From Sphingomonas sp. LaA6.9 (GTDB lineage: Bacteria; Pseudomonadota; Alphaproteobacteria; Sphingomonadales; Sphingomonadaceae), in assembly GCF_022601895.1 (NCBI RefSeq), contig NZ_JAKVIO010000024.1:1-64000 (forward strand): 64,000 nucleotides of DNA, in the 5' to 3' direction. The notes below the pieces were generated by a model. The model saw only the letters and a list, made by a program, of their open reading frames with translations, was not told the origin of the DNA and searched no databases. Position 1 is the first letter of the stretch. The number at the start of each line of letters is the position of its first letter. A program made the translations under genes and the position numbers. This document shows, piece after piece, positions 17,422 to 25,237 of this stretch.

Positions 17422-17424
17422 AGA

Positions 17425-17715
17425 TGAGCATGGAGCGGATGTCGTATTTGGGCACCTGAAGGCAAATTGGATCAACTTGTCTTTGAGCCGCTTGTCCCAT
17501 TCAATTCGGGAGCGGAATTGTGATGGGCCGCGGGGATATTCCTTGGCTGTGGCGGGAGCGACATGCGCAAGGGGTTGGCTAACAGCCGTGTTGGATGCTT
17601 GATCCCGATGCGGCCACTAATGTACGTTATGTCAAATAAATGCTTATCAAGCACGCGATTGCGTCCGAATGCGTACTATAATTCTGGTGTGCAGGGATTA
17701 AAGTGGGGATGATCA
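17425..17715. other. Upstream region of the globin-coupled receptor
   Basis: The 291 bases between the IS end and the receptor gene hold no convincing reading frame. A TATAAT sequence occurs near 17685, but no well-spaced -35 box was found. This DNA and that before the IS may once have been contiguous. Confidence 0.4.
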
Positions 17716-19071
17716 ATGGAGCACGCAACATTACTATCGCGTCTGGAATTCGTCGGCATGGACGAAGTACAACGCGCTAGCCTGGTCGATGTGGGCAAGG
17801 CATTGCTGCCAATTGTGCCGGACGCACTTGAAAATCTATACGTCATATTAACGCGTACGGAACACACGAGCCATTTTTTCAAGGATTCACGGCACATGCA
17901 AGCCGCCCGTGGACTCCAGGAGGAACATTGGCGACGTCTGTGGAACGGTCGCTTCGACAAGGACTATTATGACAGCGTGCGCCGCATCGGCACTGTCCAT
18001 GCACGCATCGGCCTGGAGCCGCGCTGGTATGTCGGCAGCTACGCCATCGTACTGGAAGGGCTAATTCGCGCGTTGCACGGCCGTCAGGGCGGAGGCAAGT
18101 GGGGACGGCGTGCCATTGCCTCCTCGGTGAACCCCGAGGAACTGATCGCGCTGGTCAAGGCGGCAATGATCGACATGGAACTCGCGATCTCGGTCTATTT
18201 CGAGGAAGCTCAGGTTGAGCGCGACAAGGCCATGGCCGCCACCGCCGCCCGCGAAGCCGAACTCGGCGCGCTGCTCGATACGATCAGTGAAGTGACCCAG
18301 GCCGTGCTGACGGGTTCCCACGAGATCGCCCAGGCCTCGCACGACCTTGCGCGCCGCACCGAATGTGCAGCGGCAAGCATCGAACAAAGCTCGGCGGAGG
18401 TCGCACAAATGGACGCGCGGCTGCAGCACAGCGCCGCGTCGGCGGCGCGCACCGCGGCGCGTGCCGACGACGCGATCAACACAGTCACGCAAGGCCGTCA
18501 CCGCGCTGACGAAGCGATGCAGGCAATGGCTCGGGTCGCGGACAGCGCCAAGGGGATCGACAGCGTGATCGAGGGCCTCGACAAGGTCGCGTTCCAGACC
18601 CGCGTGCTGGCGATGAACGCGGCCGTCGAGGCTGGTCGGGCGGGGGAAGCGGGCCGGGGGTTCGCAGTCGTGGCCGATCTCGTTTCTGCGTTGGCGATGC
18701 GCGCCGAGGAGGAAGCCAAGCGCGCGCGCGACCTGCTTACGGTTACGCAGGGCGATATCACCGCCGCGGTGACGACGGTCGAAGGCCTCGACGCCGCGCT
18801 TCAGGCCATCGCTGGCGATGTTACCACGGTCCACGGGCTCCTGGCCGAAATGGCAGCGGACAATCAGGCGCAGGCGACCGCCGTCACGCAGATCGCGAGC
18901 GCGATGAACGAGATGGATCGTGCGACGCAGCAGAATGCCGCGATGGTCGAGGAGACCTCGGCGGCTGCGGACAATCTGATGACGCAGATCTCGTCGCTTG
19001 CGGAAACCGCTGCGACGGGACGCGTCGAAACGACCGTGAGGGAGGGCAACCACTCCAAGGTGCTGCATTAA
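17716..19071 (+). CDS. Soluble globin-coupled chemoreceptor (HemAT-like)
   Basis: The protein has 451 residues and no membrane segment. Residues 1-170 form a protoglobin-type sensor with the proximal heme ligand His95 in the hallmark HARIGLEPRWYVGSY. A coiled linker leads to an MCP signalling domain with the tip QTRVLAMNAAVEAGRAGE. HemAT-like proteins bind O2 through this heme and signal to CheA/CheW, or less often to other outputs. No che genes are in the window, so its partner lies elsewhere. GTGGGGA precedes the ATG. It is preceded by an IS element and followed by a gene-poor stretch. Confidence 0.93.
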   Translation: MEHATLLSRLEFVGMDEVQRASLVDVGKALLPIVPDALENLYVILTRTEHTSHFFKDSRHMQAARGLQEEHWRRLWNGRFDKDYYDSVRRIGTVHARIGLEPRWYVGSYAIVLEGLIRALHGRQGGGKWGRRAIASSVNPEELIALVKAAMIDMELAISVYFEEAQVERDKAMAATAAREAELGALLDTISEVTQAVLTGSHEIAQASHDLARRTECAAASIEQSSAEVAQMDARLQHSAASAARTAARADDAINTVTQGRHRADEAMQAMARVADSAKGIDSVIEGLDKVAFQTRVLAMNAAVEAGRAGEAGRGFAVVADLVSALAMRAEEEAKRARDLLTVTQGDITAAVTTVEGLDAALQAIAGDVTTVHGLLAEMAADNQAQATAVTQIASAMNEMDRATQQNAAMVEETSAAADNLMTQISSLAETAATGRVETTVREGNHSKVLH

Positions 19072-19373
19072 CCAATCGATTGTGCGCTGGCGGCGCCTAA
19101 CCTCTCCTAATTAATGACGGGGCGATGACGTGGTTTTGCGGGGCGGGTGTCAGTGCCCACCGTGCTGGCCTCGGCCCGCCGATAGTGCTGCCTGTCGGAA
19201 ACGTCCCACGCAGCAGGCATAGATTCGGCGGTAGGCCCAACCTGAAAGAACGTATGGCCCGCCCCGTTTGCAACTAGGACTTACGGTGTTCTGATCAGTC
19301 TGCGTCAACCTCAAATACGGCGTCCTCTGACAAGGGCGCGCGCCGAGCCAGATGGGAACTCGATTTGACCGCG
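19072..19373. other. Gene-free stretch (302 bp)
   Basis: I see no supported gene, RNA or strong hairpin here. It separates the convergent chemoreceptor and nucleotidyltransferase-HEPN genes and may hold debris from past insertions. Confidence 0.4.
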
Positions 19374-20303
19374 TCAGGCCTTGGCCGAGGCGGCCTGTTC
19401 GAGTTCGGCGAGGCGCTCGCTGCAGATGATATGCACGATGCGGCCGAGTTCCTCGACGCGTTCGCCGAGCCAGGTCAGTTCTTCCTCGGTGATGCGGTAA
19501 TGCTTCGAGTACCTTGCCTTCACATAGGCGTCCTTCAGCTTCTCAAACCGCGCGCGGTCGCGCTTGGTCTCGCGCGGCCAGGCGTCGATCAGGCGGCGGT
19601 CGAGGCGCTCGGCCTGCGTGCGCAGGAAGCCCAGATTGTGAACGTGGGGGGTGTAGAATGTCCTGACGAGTAGGAGCCCGTGATAGAGGGCTTCGGCCGT
19701 TTGATGGAGATCAAAGGCCGCCTGTTTTGTGTAGCCTTTGTCGAGGTGAAACTGTGCTCCCTCGAAACGCTTCATTGCGTTGGGAAACCACTCGTCGAAA
19801 TACTCCTTCGCCATCGCCAGCGCCTGTTCGGGCGTCTTGGGCTTGGGGGTATGAAGCTCGCTGTCCTCGCTCTCGTAGAGCGCGATTCCGTCCTTCGCGA
19901 TGTCCATGAAAAAGTACCGGCCATGGGCCAGGCCGTCATTCACTTCGCCCAGCGTATGGACGATGAAATTGACCGGGGTCCTGATCGTCTGCGTGATCGA
20001 GAACTCGCGGATCAGGCGGTCTTCGGCCTTCTCCCAGAACTTGATCGGGTCGGTGAGGCGCTGATTGTTGACGATGATCAGCAGGTCGAAATCGGACTGG
20101 TAGCCCTTGGCAGTGTGCGGCTCGTCGACCCAGTTTCCGCGCGCATAGCTGCCGTAGAGAATGACCTTGAGGATGCGTCCCTTCTTCTTCCAGTCATGCG
20201 TGCCAAGCGCGGTTGCATCCTCGAATTCCTCGAAGATGATCTTGAGCACACGCTCGAGATCGCGCTGTTTGGCGGCGGGAAGATGATCGAGGTCCTTGCG
20301 CAT
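19374..20303 (-). CDS. Nucleotidyltransferase-HEPN fusion protein
   Basis: The product (309 residues) joins an N-terminal minimal nucleotidyltransferase domain to a C-terminal HEPN domain. The NTase has GSYARG at 51-56 and the paired aspartates DFD at 71-73. The position where a third acidic residue often lies reads VNF (Asn112). The HEPN half (about 160-300) is helical and ends with RYSKHY (Arg264, His268). When split, such pairs act as MNT-HEPN toxin-antitoxin systems. Here both parts are one protein, so the activity is uncertain. It begins 2 bp after the stop of the integrase-remnant frame and may be coupled to it. Confidence 0.85.
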   Translation of the reverse strand: MRKDLDHLPAAKQRDLERVLKIIFEEFEDATALGTHDWKKKGRILKVILYGSYARGNWVDEPHTAKGYQSDFDLLIIVNNQRLTDPIKFWEKAEDRLIREFSITQTIRTPVNFIVHTLGEVNDGLAHGRYFFMDIAKDGIALYESEDSELHTPKPKTPEQALAMAKEYFDEWFPNAMKRFEGAQFHLDKGYTKQAAFDLHQTAEALYHGLLLVRTFYTPHVHNLGFLRTQAERLDRRLIDAWPRETKRDRARFEKLKDAYVKARYSKHYRITEEELTWLGERVEELGRIVHIICSERLAELEQAASAKA

Positions 20304-20305
20304 GG

Positions 20306-20734
20306 TCAGCGATCTTTTCGTGGAGCGTCAGCGCTTTGGCAAGGCTGGCATGTTCGAAGGCATGCCACCCTCCCCGGTTCCGGGGGAGGGTGGATTTTCG
20401 GGTCACCATCCTCATCGTGAAGCGCGCGGGCCAGGTGGAGCAATGCAGCCGCGATATGCGCCTCGACCTCGGCGCTGGTGATGTCGAGCCGTTCGGCGAT
20501 GACGCCATAAGGAAGGTCATCGATCCTGTGCATCCCTGCATGACGATAATCCATCCGCCAGTAGCGCGCGCCGTCCGGCCGCACGAGCGGAGAGAGCCCG
20601 TACAGGTCGCTGACCTTGAAAGACTTGTCCCCTGGTTTGATTCTGCGAATGGCCGCATCGGTGAGCGTGACGGTATCTGTCCCGGTACCGTTTCCAGATA
20701 CCGTCAATGTACCGTCCTCATCAAAAACTGGCAA
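20306..20734 (-). pseudogene. Integrase N-terminal remnant fused to a sigma-4-like helix-turn-helix
   Basis: The frame encodes 142 residues of mixed origin. Residues 22-68 match the DUF4102 N-terminal domain of tyrosine integrases (LTDAAIRRIKPGDKSFKVSD then ARYWRMDYR). The catalytic domain is absent. From about residue 68 the sequence turns into a sigma-70 region 4-like segment (HRIDDLPYGVIAERL, then AHIAAALLHLARAL), followed by a low-similarity tail. It starts 95 bp from the 3' end of tRNA-Phe, the usual place for an integrase. I read it as an integrase truncated by deletion and joined to another coding remnant; a working chimeric regulator is possible. Confidence 0.55.
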
Positions 20735-20828
20735 CGGATCGGCCCGGTTTGGTGCGGATCAGGTACCGCCAAAAAGGCCAATAACTGCCGTTTCTTTGGA
20801 CGTATGCGGAAGTCTGTGGAAGGAGGGA

Positions 20829-20904
20829 TGGTGCCCGGGGACGGAGTCGAACCGCCGACACTGCGATTTTCAGTCGCATGCTCTACCAACTGAGCTACCC
20901 GGGC
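20829..20904 (-). tRNA. tRNA-Phe (GAA)
   Basis: The 76-base gene has acceptor GCCCGGG paired with CCCGGGC, an encoded CCA end, D-arm AGCTCAGTTGGTAGAGC, anticodon loop CTGAAAA with GAA, and T-arm with GGTTCGACTCC. Its 3' end faces the integrase remnant, consistent with use as an integration site. Confidence 0.96.
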
Positions 20905-20943
20905 ATATTCCGACGGCTGCGGAAGCCGGGCCTATAGAGGGGC

Positions 20944-21153
20944 TCAGCCCTCCCTGTCCAGCCCGTTTTGGTCGTTTTCGTGAAATGTTGAATCGGCGGC
21001 CGGACCGGGGATGCGATAGCCGTCGCCGAGCCATTGCAGCAGGTCGCGGTCACGGCAGCCGCGGCTGCAGAAGGGCGTGTGCTCGGCCTGGGCGGGCTTG
21101 CCGCAAAGCGGGCATTGGCCGCGCCGGCTCTTAGGGGTGTTCGCTGCTGACAT
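20944..21153 (-). CDS. yacG: DNA gyrase inhibitor YacG (zinc protein)
   Basis: This 69-residue protein has the four-cysteine zinc site of YacG: Cys14 and Cys17 (CPLC), Cys29 and Cys33 (CSRGC). It continues with RDLLQWLGDGYRIPG, the family signature. YacG binds GyrB and inhibits gyrase in other bacteria. The ATG at 21153 overlaps the end of the RNase E/G gene by 23 bp, so the genes are coupled. The long open frame upstream is a shadow of that gene. Confidence 0.93.
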   Translation of the reverse strand: MSAANTPKSRRGQCPLCGKPAQAEHTPFCSRGCRDRDLLQWLGDGYRIPGPAADSTFHENDQNGLDREG

Positions 21154-22132
21154 GCCCCGCCGATATGGCGAGCGAGGCCTCCGCGCGCAAGACAAGGCGC
21201 GCGCCGATGCGCTTTTCGAGCGCATCGACCCAGTCTGCGCGCGATTCAAGCAGCGCGATGACGGCCGACGCCGCGGCCAGCGTCCGCGCACCATGCCCTC
21301 GCGTGCGTTCGGCCTGTCGCAAAAGCGCCACCGCGGCGGCTTGCGTGCGATCGCCTTGGAGCAGTTCGGGCAGTGCCACATGGGTGCGTCGCCGCACGAC
21401 CTGCAGGAAGCCAAAGCCGTTGACCGCGGTGCGCTCAAAGGGCTGGGGCAGCGTTGCGTCGAGCGCTTCAGCCGCGGCGATTCGCTCGGCCTTGCCCTGC
21501 ACGGTTGGTAGGTCGATGCCGATCGAGCCCGCCAGGCCGAAGCGGCGAATCATGCGTCCCGCCGCCGCTGCGCCTGCGATCGCGAGCTGGTCGGGGGGGA
21601 GGGTTCCGTCGATGTCGATGAGCGCCATGGCGGGCGTGAGCGACAGTCGCAGATTGCCCCCGATAAATGGCATCTCGCCACATGTGGCCTCTTCAAGCAG
21701 TTCGCCCCAGCCCGCGGCTTCGAGCAGATCGGGATCGGTCGGCGAGAGCGTGCGGACAGCGTGGCCGGTTTGCGAGATGCGCTCGTGGAGCGTCGGGCCC
21801 ATGACCAGCGGGGTGTCGGCGGGAACACCGCGCGCCTTGGCGAGCTTGGCACGGCCCGGCTCGGGGATGCATTCGCGCAGGATTTCGACCGAGAGCAGCG
21901 CGCCTTCGGTGACGCCCGCAGGGATCGGTTCGAGCAGCGCCTCCTCGCCACCCTCGATCGTCACGAGGCCGCGCCGGCCGGGTATGAGCAGGCGCGTCAG
22001 CCGGCCGCGGACGATCGCTCCCGCGCGTGCTTTGGCGCTGTCGCGTTCGATGTACGCTTCAAGGATCGTGTCATTCTCGACAAGCGCGGCGCGCGCCTCG
22101 CCAATGCCGCACTCATAGAGCCATTCAGCCAA
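21131..22132 (-). CDS. Ribonuclease E/G-family protein (short form)
   Basis: The 333-residue product resembles the catalytic core of RNase E/G. It begins with the family N-terminus (AEWLYECGIGEARAALVEND), has a divergent S1-like stretch (residues 35-75), and keeps two acidic metal-site motifs, IDIDG and GIDLPTV. It lacks the Zn-link and the C-terminal scaffold of long RNase E. The start is TTG at 22132, chosen because it places residue 1 at the conserved N-terminus; it overlaps the maf stop by 8 bp. It probably takes part in RNA processing as an RNase G-like enzyme. Confidence 0.85.
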   Translation of the reverse strand: MAEWLYECGIGEARAALVENDTILEAYIERDSAKARAGAIVRGRLTRLLIPGRRGLVTIEGGEEALLEPIPAGVTEGALLSVEILRECIPEPGRAKLAKARGVPADTPLVMGPTLHERISQTGHAVRTLSPTDPDLLEAAGWGELLEEATCGEMPFIGGNLRLSLTPAMALIDIDGTLPPDQLAIAGAAAAGRMIRRFGLAGSIGIDLPTVQGKAERIAAAEALDATLPQPFERTAVNGFGFLQVVRRRTHVALPELLQGDRTQAAAVALLRQAERTRGHGARTLAAASAVIALLESRADWVDALEKRIGARLVLRAEASLAISAGHVSSEHP

Positions 22133-22697
22133 GGGGATAGCCCGCCGCCGCCAGCAGCGCGCGCGTCTCGAACAGCGGAAGGCCGACGACCCCGGAATGG
22201 CTCCCGCCGAGAAAGCGCACAAACGCTTCGGCATGCCCCTGGATCGCATAGCCGCCCGCCTTGCCGTGCCATTCGCCGGTCGCGAGATAGGCTGCGATCT
22301 CGCGCATCTCCAGACGCTTGAACGTGACGATGCTGGTCGAAAGCCGGTGTCGCGCGACGCCCTCGGCATCGATCAGCGTGACCGCGGAATGGACACGGTG
22401 GCGTCGGCCCGACAGAAGCTCGAGGCACTGCCGTGCGGTGGTCTCGTCCTCGGCCTTGGGCAGGATCCGGCGACCCGCAGCGACGACGGTATCGGCGGCG
22501 AGGACGAGTGTGTGCGGGTGGCGCCCTGCCACCGCGGCCGCTTTCTCGGCCGCGAGGCGTTCTGCATGCGGCGCGGGAAGCTCGGTCTTGCCGGGCGTCT
22601 CGTCGACATCGGCGGGGTCGATCGCATCGGGCACGACTCCGATCCGCGCGAGAAGGTCGGCGCGGCGCGGGCTTGCGGAGGCGAGGATCAGGCGCAC
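22125..22697 (-). CDS. Maf-family nucleotide pyrophosphatase
   Basis: This 190-residue protein has the Maf signature SASPRR at 7-12 and the catalytic-type DTVV (Asp69). It also has TFKRL and GKAGGYAIQG. Maf proteins hydrolyse non-canonical or specific nucleoside triphosphates (dTTP/UTP in the YhdE group) and are linked to septum and nucleotide-pool control. It follows infA by 16 bp and overlaps the next gene, consistent with one operon. Confidence 0.93.
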   Translation of the reverse strand: MRLILASASPRRADLLARIGVVPDAIDPADVDETPGKTELPAPHAERLAAEKAAAVAGRHPHTLVLAADTVVAAGRRILPKAEDETTARQCLELLSGRRHRVHSAVTLIDAEGVARHRLSTSIVTFKRLEMREIAAYLATGEWHGKAGGYAIQGHAEAFVRFLGGSHSGVVGLPLFETRALLAAAGYPLG

Positions 22698-22713
22698 GGG
22701 CCCCGTCCCCGTG

Positions 22714-22932
22714 TTACTTGAAGCGATAGGTAATCCGACCCTTGGTCAGATCATAGGGCGTGAGCTCAACGAGCACCTCGTCGCCCACGAGTACGCGGAT
22801 GCGGTTTTTGCGCATCTTGCCGGCGGTGTGACCGAGAATTTCGTGGTCATTCTCGAGCCGGACGCGGAACATGGCATTGGGGAGAAGCTCCACCACCTGC
22901 CCGCGCATTTCCAGAAGTTCTTCTTTCGCCAT
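22714..22932 (-). CDS. infA: Translation initiation factor IF-1
   Basis: The 72-residue S1/OB-fold protein matches IF-1 along its full length ([11 protein letters not shown] to [13 protein letters not shown]). It binds the 30S A site during initiation. The ATG at 22932 gives the standard length, whereas an in-frame start at 22989 would add an atypical leader. It heads the infA-maf-RNase E/G-yacG operon. Confidence 0.98.
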   Translation of the reverse strand: MAKEELLEMRGQVVELLPNAMFRVRLENDHEILGHTAGKMRKNRIRVLVGDEVLVELTPYDLTKGRITYRFK

Positions 22933-23013
22933 GTAGTCTCTTGTGCTGGATGCGGAAAAATCGCGCCGCCTTAGCGCCAATGGCGCCAAATTGGAAGCGG
23001 CGCGGTCAGATAG

Positions 23014-23835
23014 CTAGATATGCTTGCCTGCGCGCCCTGCAAGCTCGACTGCATAGTGCCAGGCGACCCGGCCCGAGCGGCTCCCGCGCGTCGTCGCCCA
23101 GAGCAGCGCATCGGCTGGATCGAAGGCAAGATCGTTCAGCCGCGCATAGGTTTCGACGATTCCCAGATAGGTGTCCTGATCGCAATTGTGGAAGCCGAGG
23201 CTCAGCCCGAAGCGGTCCGACAGCGCCATGCGATCGTCGATCACGTCGCGCGGATTGATCGCGCTCTGCTGCTCCTCCATCGCGCGCGGCACGATGTGTC
23301 GGCGGTTGGAAGTCACATGGAGCCGAGCATTGGCAGGTCGCGCTTCGGCACCGCCCTCGAGCAACGAGCGCAGATGTCGCGCCTCGCCGCCATTGTCGTC
23401 GAATCCGAGATCGTCGATGAACAGCACGAAGGCGCGGCCGATACCCGCAATCTGCGCAAAGAGCGCGGGCAGTTCGGCGAGCCGGTCACCCGGGATCTCG
23501 ACGAGCGCAATGTCGGCGCCGTCGGCCTGGAGGGCGCCGACCATGCTCTTGACCAGCGCCGACTTGCCCATTCCGCGCGCGCCCCAGAGCAGCACATCGT
23601 GCGCCGAATGGCCCGCGGCGAGGCGTCGTCCATTCTCGACAACGGCCGCCCTCTGTGCGTCGATCCCGCCCAATATGTCGAGTGGCAGCGGTTCGAAGGC
23701 GCGCGCCGCGGCCAATGTCCCTCCACGCCAGACATAGGCCGGGTACGCCGTCGCGTCGGCGGGCGCCGGCGGAGGCGGCGAGAGCCGTTCGAGCGCGTCG
23801 GCGATCCGCGCAATGTCCCGATCATTCCCCGTCAT
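23014..23835 (-). CDS. DUF815 AAA-type ATPase
   Basis: This 273-residue protein has a Walker A motif (WGARGMGKSALV, about residues 102-113), Walker B (VLFIDDLGFDD) and the following TSNRRHIVPR sensor region of DUF815 ATPases. Members are widespread single-domain AAA proteins of unknown substrate. It lies between infA and the PrsR gene, with 81 and 31 bp gaps. Confidence 0.9.
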   Translation of the reverse strand: MTGNDRDIARIADALERLSPPPPAPADATAYPAYVWRGGTLAAARAFEPLPLDILGGIDAQRAAVVENGRRLAAGHSAHDVLLWGARGMGKSALVKSMVGALQADGADIALVEIPGDRLAELPALFAQIAGIGRAFVLFIDDLGFDDNGGEARHLRSLLEGGAEARPANARLHVTSNRRHIVPRAMEEQQSAINPRDVIDDRMALSDRFGLSLGFHNCDQDTYLGIVETYARLNDLAFDPADALLWATTRGSRSGRVAWHYAVELAGRAGKHI

Positions 23836-23866
23836 GATGCCCCGATAGGGTCAGTGCCGCGCGGGC

Positions 23867-25237
23867 TCAAGCATGCATGTCATATTGCTTGAGCAGGTCG
23901 TAGAGCGTGGGGCGGCTGATCCCGAGCAGACGCGCGGTATTGGAGATATTGCCTTCGCTGCGCGCGAGCGCGCGGCGGATCGCGCGGCGGTCGGCGCCCT
24001 CGCGTGCAGCTTTCAGGTTGATGACGTCGCCGCCATCGTCGCTTCCCACTCGTGCTGGCAGATCGAGATCTGCAGCAGTGACGAGCTTGGCGTCGGCCAT
24101 AATCACCGCGCGCTTCATCCGGTTCTCCAGCTCGCGCACATTGCCCGGCCACGCCCAGGCGTCGATCGCCGCGAGCGCGTCGGGGGCGAGCCCCTTGACC
24201 TGCGGGTTCATCTCGCGCGCAAAACGCAGCAGGAAGTGCCGTGCCAGCAAGACCGCGTCACCAGGCCTTTCGGCGAGCGTCGGGATGCGGACGACGATCT
24301 CGGCCAGACGATAGTAAAGATCCTCGCGGAAGCGCCCGTCGGCAATCATGGCCTCGAGATTCTGGTGCGTGGCGCAGACGATGCGCGTGTCGACCGGGAT
24401 CGGTCTGCGCCCGCCGATGCGCTCGATGACGCGTTCCTGGAGGAAGCGCAGCAACTTCACCTGGAGCGGCAGCGGGATATCACCCACCTCGTCGAGGAAC
24501 AGCGTGCCGCCTTCGGCGAGCTCGATCTTGCCCTCGGTGGTCTTGACCGCGCCGGTGAACGCGCCCTTTTCATAACCGAACAGCTCGGCTTCCAGCAGGT
24601 TTTCAGGGATCGCGGCGCAGTTGATCGCGATGAAACCGTGACGCGCCCGCCCGCTGGCGCGGTGGACGCCGCGCGCGAGCAGTTCCTTGCCCGTACCACT
24701 CGCGCCGAGCAGCATCACCGAGACGTCGGCGTTGGCAACGCGCTCGATGGTGCGCGCGACCTTGAGCATCTCGGGCGCCGCGGTGATCATTCCGCCGAGC
24801 ACCGTCGCATCCTCGCCGCCCGATTCGGCGAGGCGGCGATTCTCCGCCTCAAGTCGCTGGACATGGAAGGCGCGTCCGACGATGAGGCCAAGCTCGTCGA
24901 TATCGACGGGCTTCTGGTAGAAATCATAGGCGCCCTCCGCGATCGCGCGCAGCGCGCTCTCGCGTGCTCCGTGCCCGGAGGCGACGATGACCTTGAGATC
25001 GGGCTTGATCGCGAGCATTTCGGCGAGCGTGGCAAAGCCCTCGCTGGTCCCGTCGGGGTCGGGCGGCAGGCCGAGATCGAGCGTGACGACCGTGGGCTCC
25101 TCTGCGCGCAGTGACGCGATCGCGCTCGCGCGGTCGCCCGCCGCGATCACCTCATAATCGTCATAGGCCCAGCGAAGCTGGCGCAGCAGGCCCTCGTCAT
25201 CCTCGACGATCAGCAATTTGGGCTTAGGCGCGGTCAT
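23867..25237 (-). CDS. prsR: Sigma-54 response regulator PrsR (PEP-CTERM-box type)
   Basis: The 456-residue protein has a receiver domain (1-125; phospho-acceptor Asp54, Lys109), a sigma-54 AAA+ domain with Walker A GASGTGKE (178-185) and the GAFTGA loop (225-230), and a C-terminal Fis-type helix-turn-helix (NISNTARLLGISRPTLYDLL). In exopolysaccharide/XrtA systems, PrsR activates sigma-54 promoters of PEP-CTERM protein genes. It overlaps PrsK by 4 bp. No exosortase or PEP-CTERM gene is present in this window. Confidence 0.93.
   Translation of the reverse strand: MTAPKPKLLIVEDDEGLLRQLRWAYDDYEVIAAGDRASAIASLRAEEPTVVTLDLGLPPDPDGTSEGFATLAEMLAIKPDLKVIVASGHGARESALRAIAEGAYDFYQKPVDIDELGLIVGRAFHVQRLEAENRRLAESGGEDATVLGGMITAAPEMLKVARTIERVANADVSVMLLGASGTGKELLARGVHRASGRARHGFIAINCAAIPENLLEAELFGYEKGAFTGAVKTTEGKIELAEGGTLFLDEVGDIPLPLQVKLLRFLQERVIERIGGRRPIPVDTRIVCATHQNLEAMIADGRFREDLYYRLAEIVVRIPTLAERPGDAVLLARHFLLRFAREMNPQVKGLAPDALAAIDAWAWPGNVRELENRMKRAVIMADAKLVTAADLDLPARVGSDDGGDVINLKAAREGADRRAIRRALARSEGNISNTARLLGISRPTLYDLLKQYDMHA

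Larger units (their letters stand above)
16061..17424 (+). mobile_element. IS110-family (IS1111 group) insertion sequence
   Basis: The element contains one transposase gene and a long non-coding right end, and is bounded by perfect 11-bp inverted repeats at 16068-16078 (GTGGACACCCC) and 17411-17421. Subterminal inverted repeats and a non-coding segment after the transposase are features of the IS1111 group. The exact outer ends are uncertain by a few bases because this family leaves no target duplication. Both ends and the reading frame look intact, so it may still be active. Confidence 0.85.

Noticed and set aside
17212-17427. Small plus-strand frame after the transposase
   Set aside because: It lies in the non-coding right end of the IS element, crosses its inverted repeat and has no family likeness.
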